A stretch of 64,000 nt of DNA, taken from Rothia kristinae NBRC 15354. Lineage in GTDB: Bacteria; Actinomycetota; Actinomycetes; Actinomycetales; Micrococcaceae. Below the pieces are notes generated by a model. That model ran no database searches and was not told the origin of the DNA. It worked only from the letters and a program-made list of their open reading frames with translations. The number at the start of each line of letters is the position of its first letter. The stretch's first letter is position 1. Positions 1 through 8,244 of this stretch are shown piece by piece. A program made the translations under genes and the position numbers. Location: NCBI RefSeq assembly GCF_001570865.1, contig NZ_BCSM01000008.1:1-64000 (forward strand), written 5' to 3'.

Positions 1-1
1 G

Positions 2-128
2 GACATCTTGGGGATCTGGCCAGGCAACGGGGACGGGGAGTCGGCGAAGTTCTGGTTCGCCTGCCTGACCGAACTGAAGAACCGCGGGGTCAAGGACGTG
101 TTCTTCGTGGTCTGTGACGGGCTCAAGG
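2..128 (+). pseudogene. IS256-family transposase, middle fragment (5' side of an interrupted gene)
   Basis: The frame opens before the window and reads DILGIWPGNGDGESAKFW then LTELKNRGVKDVFFVVCDGLK. This is the conserved block of IS256-type transposases (GEGAKFW, LTELKNRG, DGLKGLPD in relatives). The match stops at DGLK, where the IS21-type element begins at 129. The reading continues at 13806 with LKGLPDSIG, so the two pieces are one gene split by a 13.7-kb insertion. The N-terminal part lies outside the window. Family assignment is firm from motifs; the copy cannot make an intact transposase. Confidence 0.85.
122..128. repeat. Target-site duplication CTCAAGG, left copy
   Basis: CTCAAGG directly precedes the TGGCTATG end of the element at 129. 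The same seven bases follow the ACAACCA end at 13806-13812. Removing the element and one copy rebuilds GGG CTC AAG GGC CTG CCC in frame in the IS256 gene. IS21-family elements are known to duplicate 4-8 bp. Confidence 0.85.
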
Positions 129-239
129 TGGCTATGTCAACTTCATTTGGCCCCGGGTTGTCGGTCTGGCTGGGCCCCGGTTGGGTGCGAGAAGCCAACC
201 CAGAGTGAACTCCGGGCAGCTTATGGGGGGCAGTTCATG

Positions 240-2576
240 TCAGTGGTGTCGGCGCAGGCGCAGGGAGTTGGTGATGACGCTCACCGAACTGAGGGCCATG
301 GCGGCTGCGGCGATCATCGGGGACAACAGCCAGCCGAAGGCGGGGTAGAGCACTCCCGCGGCGATCGGAATGCCGATGACGTTGTAGATGAATGCGAACA
401 GCAGGTTCTGCTTGATGTTGCGCATAGTGTCGACGGACAGGTCGCGGGCCTTGACCAGGGCTGCGAGGTCGCCGCCGAGGAGGGTCACGTCTGCGCTCTC
501 GATGGCGACGTCGGTCCCGGTGCCCATGGCGACGCCAACGTCCGCCCCGGCCAGGGCAGGGGCGTCGTTGACGCCGTCACCGGCCATCGCGACCGTGTGA
601 CCTTGCTCCTGGAACCGCTGGACGTGCCCATGCTTCTGATCCGGAAGCACGTCCGCGATCACCTCGTCGATGTGGAGCTCGTCGGCGATGGCGTGGGCGG
701 TGGTGGCGTTGTCCCCGGTCAGCATCACGATCCGCATGCCACGGTGACGTAGGTCGTCGATGGCCTGGGCGGTGGTGGGCTTGAGTGGGTCGGCGATGGC
801 CAGGATGCTTGCAGGCTGACCATCGACAGTCACGATGACGGCAGTGGCTCCTTGGCGACGGAAGGCGTCGATGTCGTCGGTCAGGGGGGTCGTGTCGGCA
901 TGCTGGGTCGTGAGGAAGGCAGGGCTGCCGACCATGACCTGGTGACCGTCGACCAATGCTTCGACGCCGCCACCCGGGTGGGCGGTGAATGCAGTGGCGG
1001 TCGGTACGGTGACGTCGCGTTCTCGCGCCGCGTCGACGATCGCGCGGGCCAAGGGATGTTCGGACCCGGACTCGACAGCGGCCGCCATGGCCAGCACGAT
1101 CTCGGCGTGGTGGCCGGCGACGACCTTCTGGTCGACGAGGCTGGGATGGCCCTGGGTCAGGGTCCCGGTCTTGTCGACCACCAAGGTGTCGATCTTCTGC
1201 AGTCGTTCGAGTGCATCGGCGTTCTTGACCAGGACGCCATCGCGGGCTCCGCGACCAACCCCGACCATGATGGACATGGGTGTGGCAAGGCCAAGCGCGC
1301 AAGGGCAGGCGATGATGAGCACGGACACTGTAGCAACGATCGCGAACGGTAGCCGGGGCTGTGGCCCGACCGTGGCCCAGACGGCGAAGGTGATCAGTGC
1401 GATGCCGATCACGACCGGCACGAACACAGCGGAGATCTTGTCGACGAGCCCTTGGATGGGGGCTTGGGAACGTTGCGCCTGGGACACGAGGTCGACGATG
1501 CGGGCCAGGGTCGAGTCGGCGCCCAGGCCGGTGGCCTCGATGACCAGGCTGCCGTCGCTGGTGATGGTGCCGCCGATCACACGGTCGCCGGGGTTCTTGT
1601 CAACAGGTACCGGCTCGCCGGTGATCATGGATTCGTCGACGTAGGCGTGGCCGTCGACCACGATGCCGTCTGCTGGGATCTTCTCACCGGGGCGGACCCG
1701 GCAATGGTCGCCGACCTGCAGGTCCGCGGATGGCACTTCCTCTTCTCCTCCGTCGGGGTTGATGCGGTGCGCGGTGGCTGGCGACAGGTCCAGCAGGGCG
1801 CGGATGGCACCCGAGGTCTGGTCGCGTGCCCGCAGTTCGAGTACCTGCCCCAGCAGCACCAGGGTGATGATCACGGCGGCGGCCTCGAAGTAGACTCCGA
1901 CCCGGCCACCGTCATCACGCATGATGGCCGGGAAGATCCCCGGGGCCAGGACGGCGACCACACTGTAGAACCACGCGGCACCCACACCGAGGCTGACGAG
2001 GGTGAACATGTTGAGGTGCCGGCTGGCCACTGATCGGGCGCCACGTGCGAAGAATGGCCACCCGGCCCACCACACCACGGGGGTGGACAGCGCGAGTTCG
2101 ACCCAGGGCACCCACGCCCCGACGGCCAGGGCCGGGACCATCGCCAGCACCACCAGGGGCAGGCTGAGCACGGCTGCCACGCGGAGACGGCGGCGCATGT
2201 CTGCCAGCTCTGGGTTGGGTCCGTCGTGGATGCCCACCGAGACCGGTTCGAGCGCCATGCCACAGATCGGGCACTCGCCCGGCCCATCCTGCCGGATCTC
2301 GGGGTGCATGGGGCAGGTCCATTCGCCATCGCGTGGGCCGGTGTCGGCCTGTGGTGGCGGGGCGCTTTGCCCGCCGTGCTCTTGGTGGGCAGCAGGCTGC
2401 CCGGGGTGGGTGTGCTGGTGTGCTGCTGGCGCGGGGGGCTGTCCGTCCGGTTGGAGGAACATGCCGCACTTAGGGCAGCGGCCAGGGTGGTCACTGGTGA
2501 CCTCGGGGTGCATGGGGCAGGTGAAGGAGTCCCCTTCAGCCGTGATGGGCTCGTCGGGTGGGGTAGGGCTGGTCAT
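240..2576 (-). CDS. Copper-translocating P1B-type ATPase with two N-terminal metal-binding CPMHPE domains
   Basis: Predicted to export Cu(I) across the membrane using ATP. About 778 aa. Two heavy-metal-binding modules lie near residues 20-39 and 88-110, each of the form CPMHPE...CPxCGM, joined by a His-rich linker (HQHTH, HQEH). The transmembrane CPC motif ([10 protein letters not shown], about residue 424) is the Cu(I)-ATPase signature. The phosphorylation site DKTGTLT lies near 469, the nucleotide-binding SEHPLA follows, and the hinge GDGVNDAP lies near 667. An ATG at 2576 was chosen because GAGGAAG precedes it and the metal domain begins soon after; the frame stays open upstream without similarity. 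It lies 68 nt downstream of a small His/Met-rich membrane protein, probably in one operon. Confidence 0.93.
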   Translation of the reverse strand: MTSPTPPDEPITAEGDSFTCPMHPEVTSDHPGRCPKCGMFLQPDGQPPAPAAHQHTHPGQPAAHQEHGGQSAPPPQADTGPRDGEWTCPMHPEIRQDGPGECPICGMALEPVSVGIHDGPNPELADMRRRLRVAAVLSLPLVVLAMVPALAVGAWVPWVELALSTPVVWWAGWPFFARGARSVASRHLNMFTLVSLGVGAAWFYSVVAVLAPGIFPAIMRDDGGRVGVYFEAAAVIITLVLLGQVLELRARDQTSGAIRALLDLSPATAHRINPDGGEEEVPSADLQVGDHCRVRPGEKIPADGIVVDGHAYVDESMITGEPVPVDKNPGDRVIGGTITSDGSLVIEATGLGADSTLARIVDLVSQAQRSQAPIQGLVDKISAVFVPVVIGIALITFAVWATVGPQPRLPFAIVATVSVLIIACPCALGLATPMSIMVGVGRGARDGVLVKNADALERLQKIDTLVVDKTGTLTQGHPSLVDQKVVAGHHAEIVLAMAAAVESGSEHPLARAIVDAARERDVTVPTATAFTAHPGGGVEALVDGHQVMVGSPAFLTTQHADTTPLTDDIDAFRRQGATAVIVTVDGQPASILAIADPLKPTTAQAIDDLRHRGMRIVMLTGDNATTAHAIADELHIDEVIADVLPDQKHGHVQRFQEQGHTVAMAGDGVNDAPALAGADVGVAMGTGTDVAIESADVTLLGGDLAALVKARDLSVDTMRNIKQNLLFAFIYNVIGIPIAAGVLYPAFGWLLSPMIAAAAMALSSVSVITNSLRLRRHH

Positions 2577-2644
2577 GGTCTTCCTCGTCCGTTGAGTGGT
2601 GGTGCTCTGTGGTGCTGGTGGGCGCGTGGTGCGAGGTTCTTGGC

Positions 2645-2950
2645 TCAGTGATGATCGGCCCCGTGGTTCATCATCCGCATCATGAGCCACATCATCACTA
2701 CGCAGCCGAGGGCGGGGATGACGGCGGCCATGACGCCGCCTGCGGCGAGGCTGGCACGACCTGTCCACAGGTATCCGGCCACGATGAGCAGCATCGGGGC
2801 ACACATCAGCAGGTGCATCCAGTGGTGGCTCTTGCCGTGGCCTGTCATCTTCGGATCGTGCCGGTGCTGCACGGGCTCGAGTACCGGGTCGGCGGCGGGG
2901 CGGGGAGCGTCGCTGTCACTGCGGTTGAGCTGGGTGGGGCTTGTGTACAT
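2645..2950 (-). CDS. Small His/Met-rich membrane protein of the copper locus
   Basis: A 101-aa protein. The N-terminal third is soluble and charged. From about residue 35 it has [18 protein letters not shown] and two hydrophobic segments, ending in [16 protein letters not shown]. Met and His at both membrane edges are typical of proteins that bind or pass Cu(I). GAAGGAGACCACC precedes the ATG, a strong ribosome site. It lies directly upstream of the P-type ATPase on the same strand and just beyond the terminator of the oxidase operon, so it likely starts the ATPase transcript. No defined function is recognised; a copper-binding helper is inference. Confidence 0.75.
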   Translation of the reverse strand: MYTSPTQLNRSDSDAPRPAADPVLEPVQHRHDPKMTGHGKSHHWMHLLMCAPMLLIVAGYLWTGRASLAAGGVMAAVIPALGCVVMMWLMMRMMNHGADHH

Positions 2951-3079
2951 GGTGGTCTCCTTCGTCGTGTGTGGCTGGCTGCCGTCACCATCCAGACTGT
3001 CGAGCGTCCATGAAGCTGGACCGGGGCAAATGATGAAGGTTTGACCAAGACGTCGGAGGCATGTGCGGGCATGCGGCGG

Positions 3080-3109
3080 TGCGGTTCCCGGGGTGACGCG
3101 GGAACCGCA
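3080..3109 (-). terminator. Stem-loop after the multicopper oxidase gene
   Basis: TGCGGTTCCCG (3080-3090) pairs perfectly with CGGGAACCGCA (3099-3109) across an 8-nt loop. It sits 17 nt past the stop of the leftward oxidase gene, so it probably ends that transcript before the ATPase unit. There is no strong T-tract. Confidence 0.6.
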
Positions 3110-3125
3110 TCGGCGTGGGCTGGGG

Positions 3126-4604
3126 TCAGTAGCGCAGGCTGGTCATCATGCCGATCTCGGCGTGGTAGATGTTGTGGCAGTGCAGCATCCAGGCTCCGGG
3201 GTTGTCGGCCTGCAGGTCGGCCTCGATGGTCTGCATGGGCAGCAGCAGCACGGTGTCCTTGCGCAGTCCGTTGCTGCCCGGCAGGGACCAAGTGTGGCCG
3301 TGGATGTGCATCGGGTGGGCCATCATCGTCATGTTCGTCATCCGCATCCGGACCCGCTGTCCCGGGCTGATCGACAGGGGTGTGTCCTCACCGAACTTCT
3401 TGCCGTTGATGCCCCAGGCGTAGGGCTTCATCTGGCCGTTGAGCTGGACCTCGAGGGTCTGCTCCGGTTCCTTGTCGGGCAGCTTGGCTGCGTCGGCGGC
3501 GCGCAGGGCGGTGCCCAGGGCAGCCTTTCCTCCGAGTTCGGGGATTCGGGTGGTGGCCGGCGGAATGCTGCCGGCGCCGGTCTTGACGATGGCGCGGGCG
3601 GGAGTACCGGTCTTGCCCTCGGGGGCGGCCTGCAGCACGAAGACGCCGTCGCCGACGGTGACGGTGGCGTCGATCCTTTCTCCCATGGCGAGGTAGATGG
3701 CCGTCGCCTCGACCGGCTGCACGGCGAAACCGTCGGCGTGGGTGATGGTGAGTCGGTGCCCGGACAGGCCGACCTTGAAGATCGTGTCGGCTCCGGCATT
3801 GATGAGCCGTAGCCGGACCTTGTCCCCGGGGCGTGCCGTGAGGGTGCGCGGTGCGGCCGGGATCCGGCCGTTGACGACGTAGTGCGGGTAGCTCACGTCT
3901 CCGGCATCGCCCAAGGGGGAACTGCCGTGGTCCATGCCTCCCATGTCGTGGTTCATTCCTTGGGACAGGGGGCCGCTGTTGGCCTTGAAGTCGGCGAAGA
4001 TCGCATCCGGTGACTTGCCAACCCCATCGGTCCAGTCATCCAGGACCAGGACCCATTCCGCGTCGTGGTCGCCCGGATCGCGTGGGTCGTCCAGCACGAG
4101 GGGAGCGTACAGCCCCCGGTCGATCTGGACTCCGCTGTGGGGATGGAAGAAGTAGGTTCCGGCATGGGGTGCGACGAACTCGTAGGTGAAGGCACTCTTG
4201 GCGGCGATGGGGTCCTGAGTGACACCAGGCACACCGTCGGAGGCGTTGCGCAGGGCAATGCCGTGCCAGTGCACCGAGGTGGCTGTGGGGAGCTGGTTGT
4301 CGACCGTGACCCGGAACAGGTCGCCCGCCTTGCCGCGCAGGACGTTCCCGTCGAGTTCGTCGGTGTAGGCCCAGGTCTTGGCCAGGACACCGCCCAGGTC
4401 CAAGGTGACAGGGCGCGGGGTCAGGGTGTGGGTGACGGTCGTCGCCCCGGCCGGGGTGGCGAGTGGTGTCTGGGTCGGGATGGCCCATGTGGCCGGGGTG
4501 GTGCTGGCCGGGGAGGGCTGCTTGGCGCCGCATGCAGCCAGGGCGCTGGTGGATGCCAGGCCGAGGCCGGCGAGCAAGGCCTGTCGGCGAGTGATCGTGT
4601 TCAT
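3126..4604 (-). CDS. Secreted multicopper oxidase (copper-tolerance laccase type)
   Basis: Likely oxidises Cu(I) outside the membrane. About 492 aa. The N-terminus has a Tat-like TRRQALLAGLG followed by LAAC, so it may be exported folded and lipid-anchored. All copper ligands are visible: HWHG and HPHSG near the N-terminus, and HPMHIHGHTW and HCHNIYHAEIGMM near the C-terminus. A Met/His loop MNHDMGGMDHG in the middle is typical of cuprous oxidases. An ATG at 4604 is preferred over a GTG two codons upstream because GGGAAGAG is then 8 nt away. It is the last gene of the leftward sensor-regulator-oxidase unit, 35 nt after the kinase. Confidence 0.92.
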   Translation of the reverse strand: MNTITRRQALLAGLGLASTSALAACGAKQPSPASTTPATWAIPTQTPLATPAGATTVTHTLTPRPVTLDLGGVLAKTWAYTDELDGNVLRGKAGDLFRVTVDNQLPTATSVHWHGIALRNASDGVPGVTQDPIAAKSAFTYEFVAPHAGTYFFHPHSGVQIDRGLYAPLVLDDPRDPGDHDAEWVLVLDDWTDGVGKSPDAIFADFKANSGPLSQGMNHDMGGMDHGSSPLGDAGDVSYPHYVVNGRIPAAPRTLTARPGDKVRLRLINAGADTIFKVGLSGHRLTITHADGFAVQPVEATAIYLAMGERIDATVTVGDGVFVLQAAPEGKTGTPARAIVKTGAGSIPPATTRIPELGGKAALGTALRAADAAKLPDKEPEQTLEVQLNGQMKPYAWGINGKKFGEDTPLSISPGQRVRMRMTNMTMMAHPMHIHGHTWSLPGSNGLRKDTVLLLPMQTIEADLQADNPGAWMLHCHNIYHAEIGMMTSLRY

Positions 4605-4639
4605 GCCCACGACTCTTCCCGCCCCGCATTGTGACCGGG

Positions 4640-5779
4640 TCAGGGAAGTGTGGAGATTCGATCAAGACTTCGTGGCAGCACCAGGGTGAACGACGCACCG
4701 CAGCCCACCCCCGGACTGGCCGCCAGCACGTCGCCCCCATGTGCCCGGGCGACGGCTCTGGCGATGGTCAGGCCGACTCCGGTTCCGCCGTCGACGTCAC
4801 GGACCCTGCGTGATCCTTGGTGGAAGAAGCGTTCGAAGACGTGGGGCACCTCACCGGCGGGTATGCCTGCGCCGGTGTCGCTGACCTGGATGGACACCGA
4901 GTCCGTGTCAGACCAGCTCGTCACACATACCTCACCCCCGCGTGGCGTGTGCTGGACGGCGTTGCGCAGCAGGTTGTCCAGGACCTGGCCGATGCGTGCA
5001 GGGTCGACATCCACCTCCACGGGGCAGTTGCCACGGGTCACCAGCTGGATACCTGCCTCGGCACAGGCTTTCGCACACGAGGTGACCGCCGATTCCACCA
5101 GGTCATCGATGCGGGTCAGCCGTAGTTCCAAGGGGATCCGCCCCTCCTCTGCCCTGGAGACCTCGGAGATGTCGGCCGCCAGCGCCGTGATGCGCTCGTT
5201 CTGGCGTTGGAGGACCTCAAGGACCTCCGGCCCATACACGGCGACTCCGTCCTGGAGGCTCTCGAGCGTCACCCGCGTCACGGACAGGGGCGTTCGCAGC
5301 TCATGGCCAAGATCGGTCAACATGCGTCGTCGGGTGGCCTCCGTGGCCGCGATCTGGGCCGCCATCCGGTTGAACTCATGGGCCACGGATTCGAGTTCGC
5401 GCCCCAGTGGCGGCATGCGCACGGGGTCGTCGTAGTTGCCGTGCGCGACCCTCTCAGCCCCCTCGGCCAGGGCATCCAGCCCTCGGATGAGGCTGCGGTT
5501 CAGCACCCATGACGTCACCGCCGCGATCATCATCGCGGCGGCAAGTCCCAATCCCAGGGAGGCCGCACCGGCGTCATGGAAGGCACGCTCGGCATGGTCC
5601 AGCACCATGGGCTGGGTGTGCCCGGCCTCGGCCATGTGCTTCTTGAACAACGGCGGGCCCATCTCCAGGGCGGTCAGGACCAGCGTGACGCTCATGGTGA
5701 CCAGGACGGCGAACTGGGTCCACACCACCCGTCGACCCCACGACAACCCGGGCCACAGCTCTGATGGCCGTCCTCCCAT
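4640..5779 (-). CDS. Two-component sensor histidine kinase
   Basis: A 379-aa membrane sensor. Two transmembrane helices (about residues 20-40 and 75-95) enclose a short extracytoplasmic loop with several His and Met. A HAMP linker follows. The H-box is DLGHELRTPL, the N-box NLLRNAVQHT, and the ATP lid has DTGAGI, FERFF and GTGVGLTIA. The ATG overlaps the stop of the response-regulator gene (ATGA), so the pair is translationally coupled. With a copper oxidase downstream it most likely senses copper, by analogy with CopS/CusS. That specificity is inferred from neighbours only. Confidence 0.9.
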   Translation of the reverse strand: MGGRPSELWPGLSWGRRVVWTQFAVLVTMSVTLVLTALEMGPPLFKKHMAEAGHTQPMVLDHAERAFHDAGAASLGLGLAAAMMIAAVTSWVLNRSLIRGLDALAEGAERVAHGNYDDPVRMPPLGRELESVAHEFNRMAAQIAATEATRRRMLTDLGHELRTPLSVTRVTLESLQDGVAVYGPEVLEVLQRQNERITALAADISEVSRAEEGRIPLELRLTRIDDLVESAVTSCAKACAEAGIQLVTRGNCPVEVDVDPARIGQVLDNLLRNAVQHTPRGGEVCVTSWSDTDSVSIQVSDTGAGIPAGEVPHVFERFFHQGSRRVRDVDGGTGVGLTIARAVARAHGGDVLAASPGVGCGASFTLVLPRSLDRISTLP

Positions 5780-6474
5780 CAGCCTCGGCCCATCCGGTAG
5801 CCCACGCCCCGCACAGTCAGCACGTAGCGGGGATCGGCGGCCTCCTCACCCAGCTTCTTGCGAAGGTGTGCCACGTGGACATCGACCAGATGGTCGTCGC
5901 CGACCCAGTCCTCGCCCCAGACCATGTCCGTGAGCTGACGCCGGCTCAACACACGTCCGGGATGCGCGGACAGCGCCTTCAGCAGGTCGAACTCGGTGCG
6001 TGTCAGGTCCACCGCCACACCATCCATGAAAGCTTCGCGCGAGTCGGGATGCACCACCAGTTCCCCGATCCTGCGGGCGACGGATACCGAAGCCGTGGAT
6101 CTCGGGCGACGCAGCATCACCTGGACGCGTGCGACGAGTTCGCGCGGGCTGAAGGGCTTGGTGAGGTAGTCATCCGCGCCCACGGACAACCCGATGAGCA
6201 TGTCCACCTCGTCAGCTCGCGCGGTCAGCATCAGGACGTAGCAGTCGCTGAAGGTGCGCACCTTGCGACAGACCTCCACTCCGTCGAGGCCCGGAAGGCC
6301 GAGGTCGAGGATGACGACATCCGGCTGCTCCTCCCGGATCCGCGACACCGCCTCGTTCCCGTCTGCACACGTGTCTGCGGCCATGCCGGCCCGTTCCAGG
6401 TAGTTCTTCACCGTGCCGGCCAGCACCGGTTCGTCGTCGACCACCAGCACCGAAGTGCGCGCCACATCGCTCAT
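5779..6474 (-). CDS. OmpR/PhoB-family response regulator
   Basis: A 231-aa regulator. The receiver domain has acidic DDE near residue 13, the phospho-acceptor Asp in VILDLGLPG (about 57), the Thr of MLTAR, and Lys of TKPF. The C-terminal winged helix ends DVHVAHLRKKLG...VRGVGYR, the OmpR-type signature. It is the partner of the overlapping kinase gene and probably activates the copper genes. Upstream, the Met/His-rich peptide gene that once led the operon is split by an IS3 element, so its native promoter now lies more than 1.4 kb away. Confidence 0.92.
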   Translation of the reverse strand: MSDVARTSVLVVDDEPVLAGTVKNYLERAGMAADTCADGNEAVSRIREEQPDVVILDLGLPGLDGVEVCRKVRTFSDCYVLMLTARADEVDMLIGLSVGADDYLTKPFSPRELVARVQVMLRRPRSTASVSVARRIGELVVHPDSREAFMDGVAVDLTRTEFDLLKALSAHPGRVLSRRQLTDMVWGEDWVGDDHLVDVHVAHLRKKLGEEAADPRYVLTVRGVGYRMGRG

Positions 6475-6649
6475 GGCTCCATCTCACCACGAAACCCAGC
6501 AGGCGTCACCTCGTCGGTTGCGAGGACGGGGACATGTTGTGGTTCATGCTGCCCATGTCGTGGTTCATGCCGGACATGCCACGGGGCTTGACCCTTGATC
6601 TTGGACACGCGGAACCCAGCACGATGCTGGGAGAAGCGAGAATCCAAGG

Positions 6650-6979
6650 ATGGCCAGTAAGAACTACACCGACGAGTTCCGTCGCCGGGCGGTGGACTTG
6701 TACGAGTCCACCCCGGGCGCGACGCTCAAAGGGATCGCAGCGGATCTGGGCGTGTCCCGGGGCGCGTTGAAGGAATGGGTCGACAAGTTCGGCTCCGGGA
6801 CGACGGCGGGTGCGGCCACGGCCGCTCCGACGCAGGGCCGGCCGGGGTCGCCGGGGGCGAGGATCGCCCGGTTGGAGGCCGAGAACGCGGCGTTGCGGGC
6901 CGAGCAGGCCAAGCTGGCCCAGGAGCGGGACATCCTGCGCCAGGCGGCGAAGTATTTCGCCGGGGAGACGAACTGGTGA
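6650..6979 (+). CDS. IS3-family transposase OrfA
   Basis: A 109-aa DNA-binding subunit. The N-terminal helix-turn-helix reads KNYTDEFRRRAVDLYES then LKGIAADLGVSRGALKEWV. The C-terminal half is a leucine-zipper-like coiled coil (RLEAENAALRAEQAKLAQER). It overlaps orfB by 4 nt (GTGA), so OrfB may be made by coupling or by the -1 frameshift usual in IS3 elements. No obvious A-rich slippery run is seen at the overlap. Confidence 0.9.
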   Translation: MASKNYTDEFRRRAVDLYESTPGATLKGIAADLGVSRGALKEWVDKFGSGTTAGAATAAPTQGRPGSPGARIARLEAENAALRAEQAKLAQERDILRQAAKYFAGETNW

Positions 6980-7884
6980 ACCGCTTCCAGTTCGTCGAGG
7001 ACCACAAGGACGCCTGGGGCGTGAAGCGGTTGTGCGAGGTCATCGAGATCGCCCGGTCGTCGTTCTACGCCTGGCTGGCCGCCGAGCCGGCACGGGCGGC
7101 CAGGGCGGCGGCCGACGCGGCGCTGGTGTCGCGGATCCGGGTGCTGCAGGACCCGGCCCGGGGCGGGGACCGCGCCTACGGCGCGCCCCGGATCACGGCC
7201 GACCTCAACGAGGACGTGCCGGCCGGTGACCGGGTCAACCACAAGCGCGTGGCCCGGGTGATGCGCGAGCATGGCCTGGCCGGAATCCGGTTGCGCAAAC
7301 GCGTGAGGACCACGATTCCGGACCAGTCCGGCAGGCGGTTCCCCGACCTGATCGGCCGCGACTTCAGCATCGGCGCGCCGTGCTGCCGTTACGTCGGTGA
7401 CATCACCTACCTGCCCCTCGAGGACGGCACGAACCTCTACTTCGCCTCCTGCATCGACCTGGGCTCCCGGAAGCTGATCGGATGGGCCATGGCCGGGCAC
7501 ATGCGCACCGAGCTCGTCGAGGACGCGCTGAAGGTCGCCTGGTGCGAGCGTGGGACGCTGGCCGGGGCGGTGTTCCACTCCGACCACGGCTCGGTCTACA
7601 CATCGAAGTCCTACGCAGCGCTGTGCGAGCAGCTCGGGGTGAGACAGTCGATGGGAGCGGTCGGCTCATCGGCCGACAACGCCCTCGCCGAAAGCCTCAA
7701 CGCGGCCCTCAAGCGTGAGCTGCTCGAAGGCCGCGCCGCGTTCCCCGACGCGCCCACCGCCTACCGGGCCGTGTTTCGATGGGCGAACCGCTACAACACC
7801 CGCCGACGCCACTCCGCGATCGGCAACATCGTCCCGAATGCCTACGAAACCGCCGCCTCCGCTACGCTCACGGAAGCGGCATAA
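6976..7884 (+). CDS. IS3-family transposase OrfB (DDE integrase)
   Basis: About 302 aa from the GTG at 6976. After an HTH_21-type region (RAYGAPRITADL, NHKRVARVMREHGL) comes the integrase core. Its acidic residues are Asp in YVGDITYL, Asp in HSDHGSVYTS, and Glu in NALAESLNAALKREL. The end (FRWANRYNTRRRHSAIG) is the family's conserved tail. All catalytic residues are present, so this copy may be active, unlike the surrounding IS21 genes. Confidence 0.92.
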   Translation: MNRFQFVEDHKDAWGVKRLCEVIEIARSSFYAWLAAEPARAARAAADAALVSRIRVLQDPARGGDRAYGAPRITADLNEDVPAGDRVNHKRVARVMREHGLAGIRLRKRVRTTIPDQSGRRFPDLIGRDFSIGAPCCRYVGDITYLPLEDGTNLYFASCIDLGSRKLIGWAMAGHMRTELVEDALKVAWCERGTLAGAVFHSDHGSVYTSKSYAALCEQLGVRQSMGAVGSSADNALAESLNAALKRELLEGRAAFPDAPTAYRAVFRWANRYNTRRRHSAIGNIVPNAYETAASATLTEAA

Positions 7885-7966
7885 CCGAAACGACACCGTG
7901 TCCACGATTCGGGGTCAAGGCCCTGTGGACGGTGGTTCGGTGGTGTTTACGGCCATGACTACCTCA

Positions 7967-8023
7967 CATTGACGATCATCGATATGAACGTCCTCATTAT
8001 ATAGACAACCGTCAATATGACAA
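7967..8023 (-). promoter_or_regulatory. Copper-operon promoter with ArsR-type operators
   Basis: Read leftward, TTGTCA (8018-8023) and a perfect TATAAT (7996-8001) are 16 bp apart. The palindrome ATATAGAC-AACC-GTCAATAT (7999-8018) lies almost exactly in the spacer. A second degenerate copy, CATTGACGATCATCGATATG (7967-7986), lies just downstream, before the Met/His peptide ATG at 7956. The half-site ATATYGAC matches the operator in front of arsR/arsD. A repressor of the ArsR family probably controls this promoter; whether it is the ArsR encoded here is inference. Confidence 0.6.
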
Positions 8024-8194
8024 GTCACGGGGTGTTCGTCGTCGAGATTCAACCCTTTCGGGTGCGTCGGGGTGCGGCCGTGGAGCTAGGCCGGGTGGAG
8101 GTCACCTGTCATGGCGGGGGTGGGGATGGCTTGGCGGCGGCGTGCTGACGATTGGCCCGTCGGGGGTGTGGGCGGGTGGTGAGCGCGCGCTGAG
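8024..8194. other. Non-coding spacer between copper and arsenic units
   Basis: No gene is supported here. The stretch lies between the copper-operon promoter and the terminator of the leftward arsenic operon. It contains TTTCGGGTGCG and G-rich sequence but no convincing start with a ribosome site, and no repeat shared with other parts of the window was seen. Confidence 0.5.
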
Positions 8195-8230
8195 GAGCGC
8201 CCCCGGGGTTCACGCTCGGCGGGGGCGCTC
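8195..8230 (-). terminator. Stem-loop after the FAD oxidoreductase gene
   Basis: GAGCGCCCCC (8195-8204) pairs perfectly with GGGGGCGCTC (8221-8230), 14 nt past the stop of the leftward oxidoreductase gene. It likely ends the arsR-oxidoreductase transcript. Confidence 0.6.
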
Positions 8231-8244
8231 ATTACTGCAGGGGG

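Larger units (their letters stand above)
6588..7918 (+). mobile_element. IS3-family insertion sequence (1,331 bp)
   Basis: The termini are TTGACCCTTGATCTTGGACA at the left and, on the complement, TTGACCCCGAATCGTGGACA at the right, about 80% identical inverted repeats. A 3-bp direct repeat GGC flanks it (6585-6587 and 7919-7921), the usual IS3 duplication size. It holds orfA and orfB in the standard arrangement and both look intact. It is inserted in the small Met/His-rich peptide gene of the copper operon. Confidence 0.9.
6506..7956 (-). pseudogene. 38-residue Met/His-rich peptide gene, split by IS3
   Basis: Two leftward pieces (7922-7956 and 6506-6587) join in frame when the IS3 element and one GGC repeat are removed. 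The joined reading frame is exactly 39 codons including the TGA stop. It starts MAVNTTEPPSTGPRG, continues MSGMNHDMGSMNHNM and ends in PSSQPTR. GTGAGGTAGTC precedes the ATG at 7956. The repeated M-x-x-M-N-H pattern resembles the Met/His loop of the oxidase encoded downstream (MNHDMGGMDHG) and would bind copper. It sat first in the operon, before the response regulator. Function unknown; a copper-buffering or leader peptide is inference. Confidence 0.65.

Noticed and set aside
240-2804. An 854-residue form of the copper ATPase starting at 2804
   Set aside because: The extra 76 residues are Arg/Pro-rich, overlap the upstream small membrane gene and lack a ribosome site; the ATG at 2576 has one.
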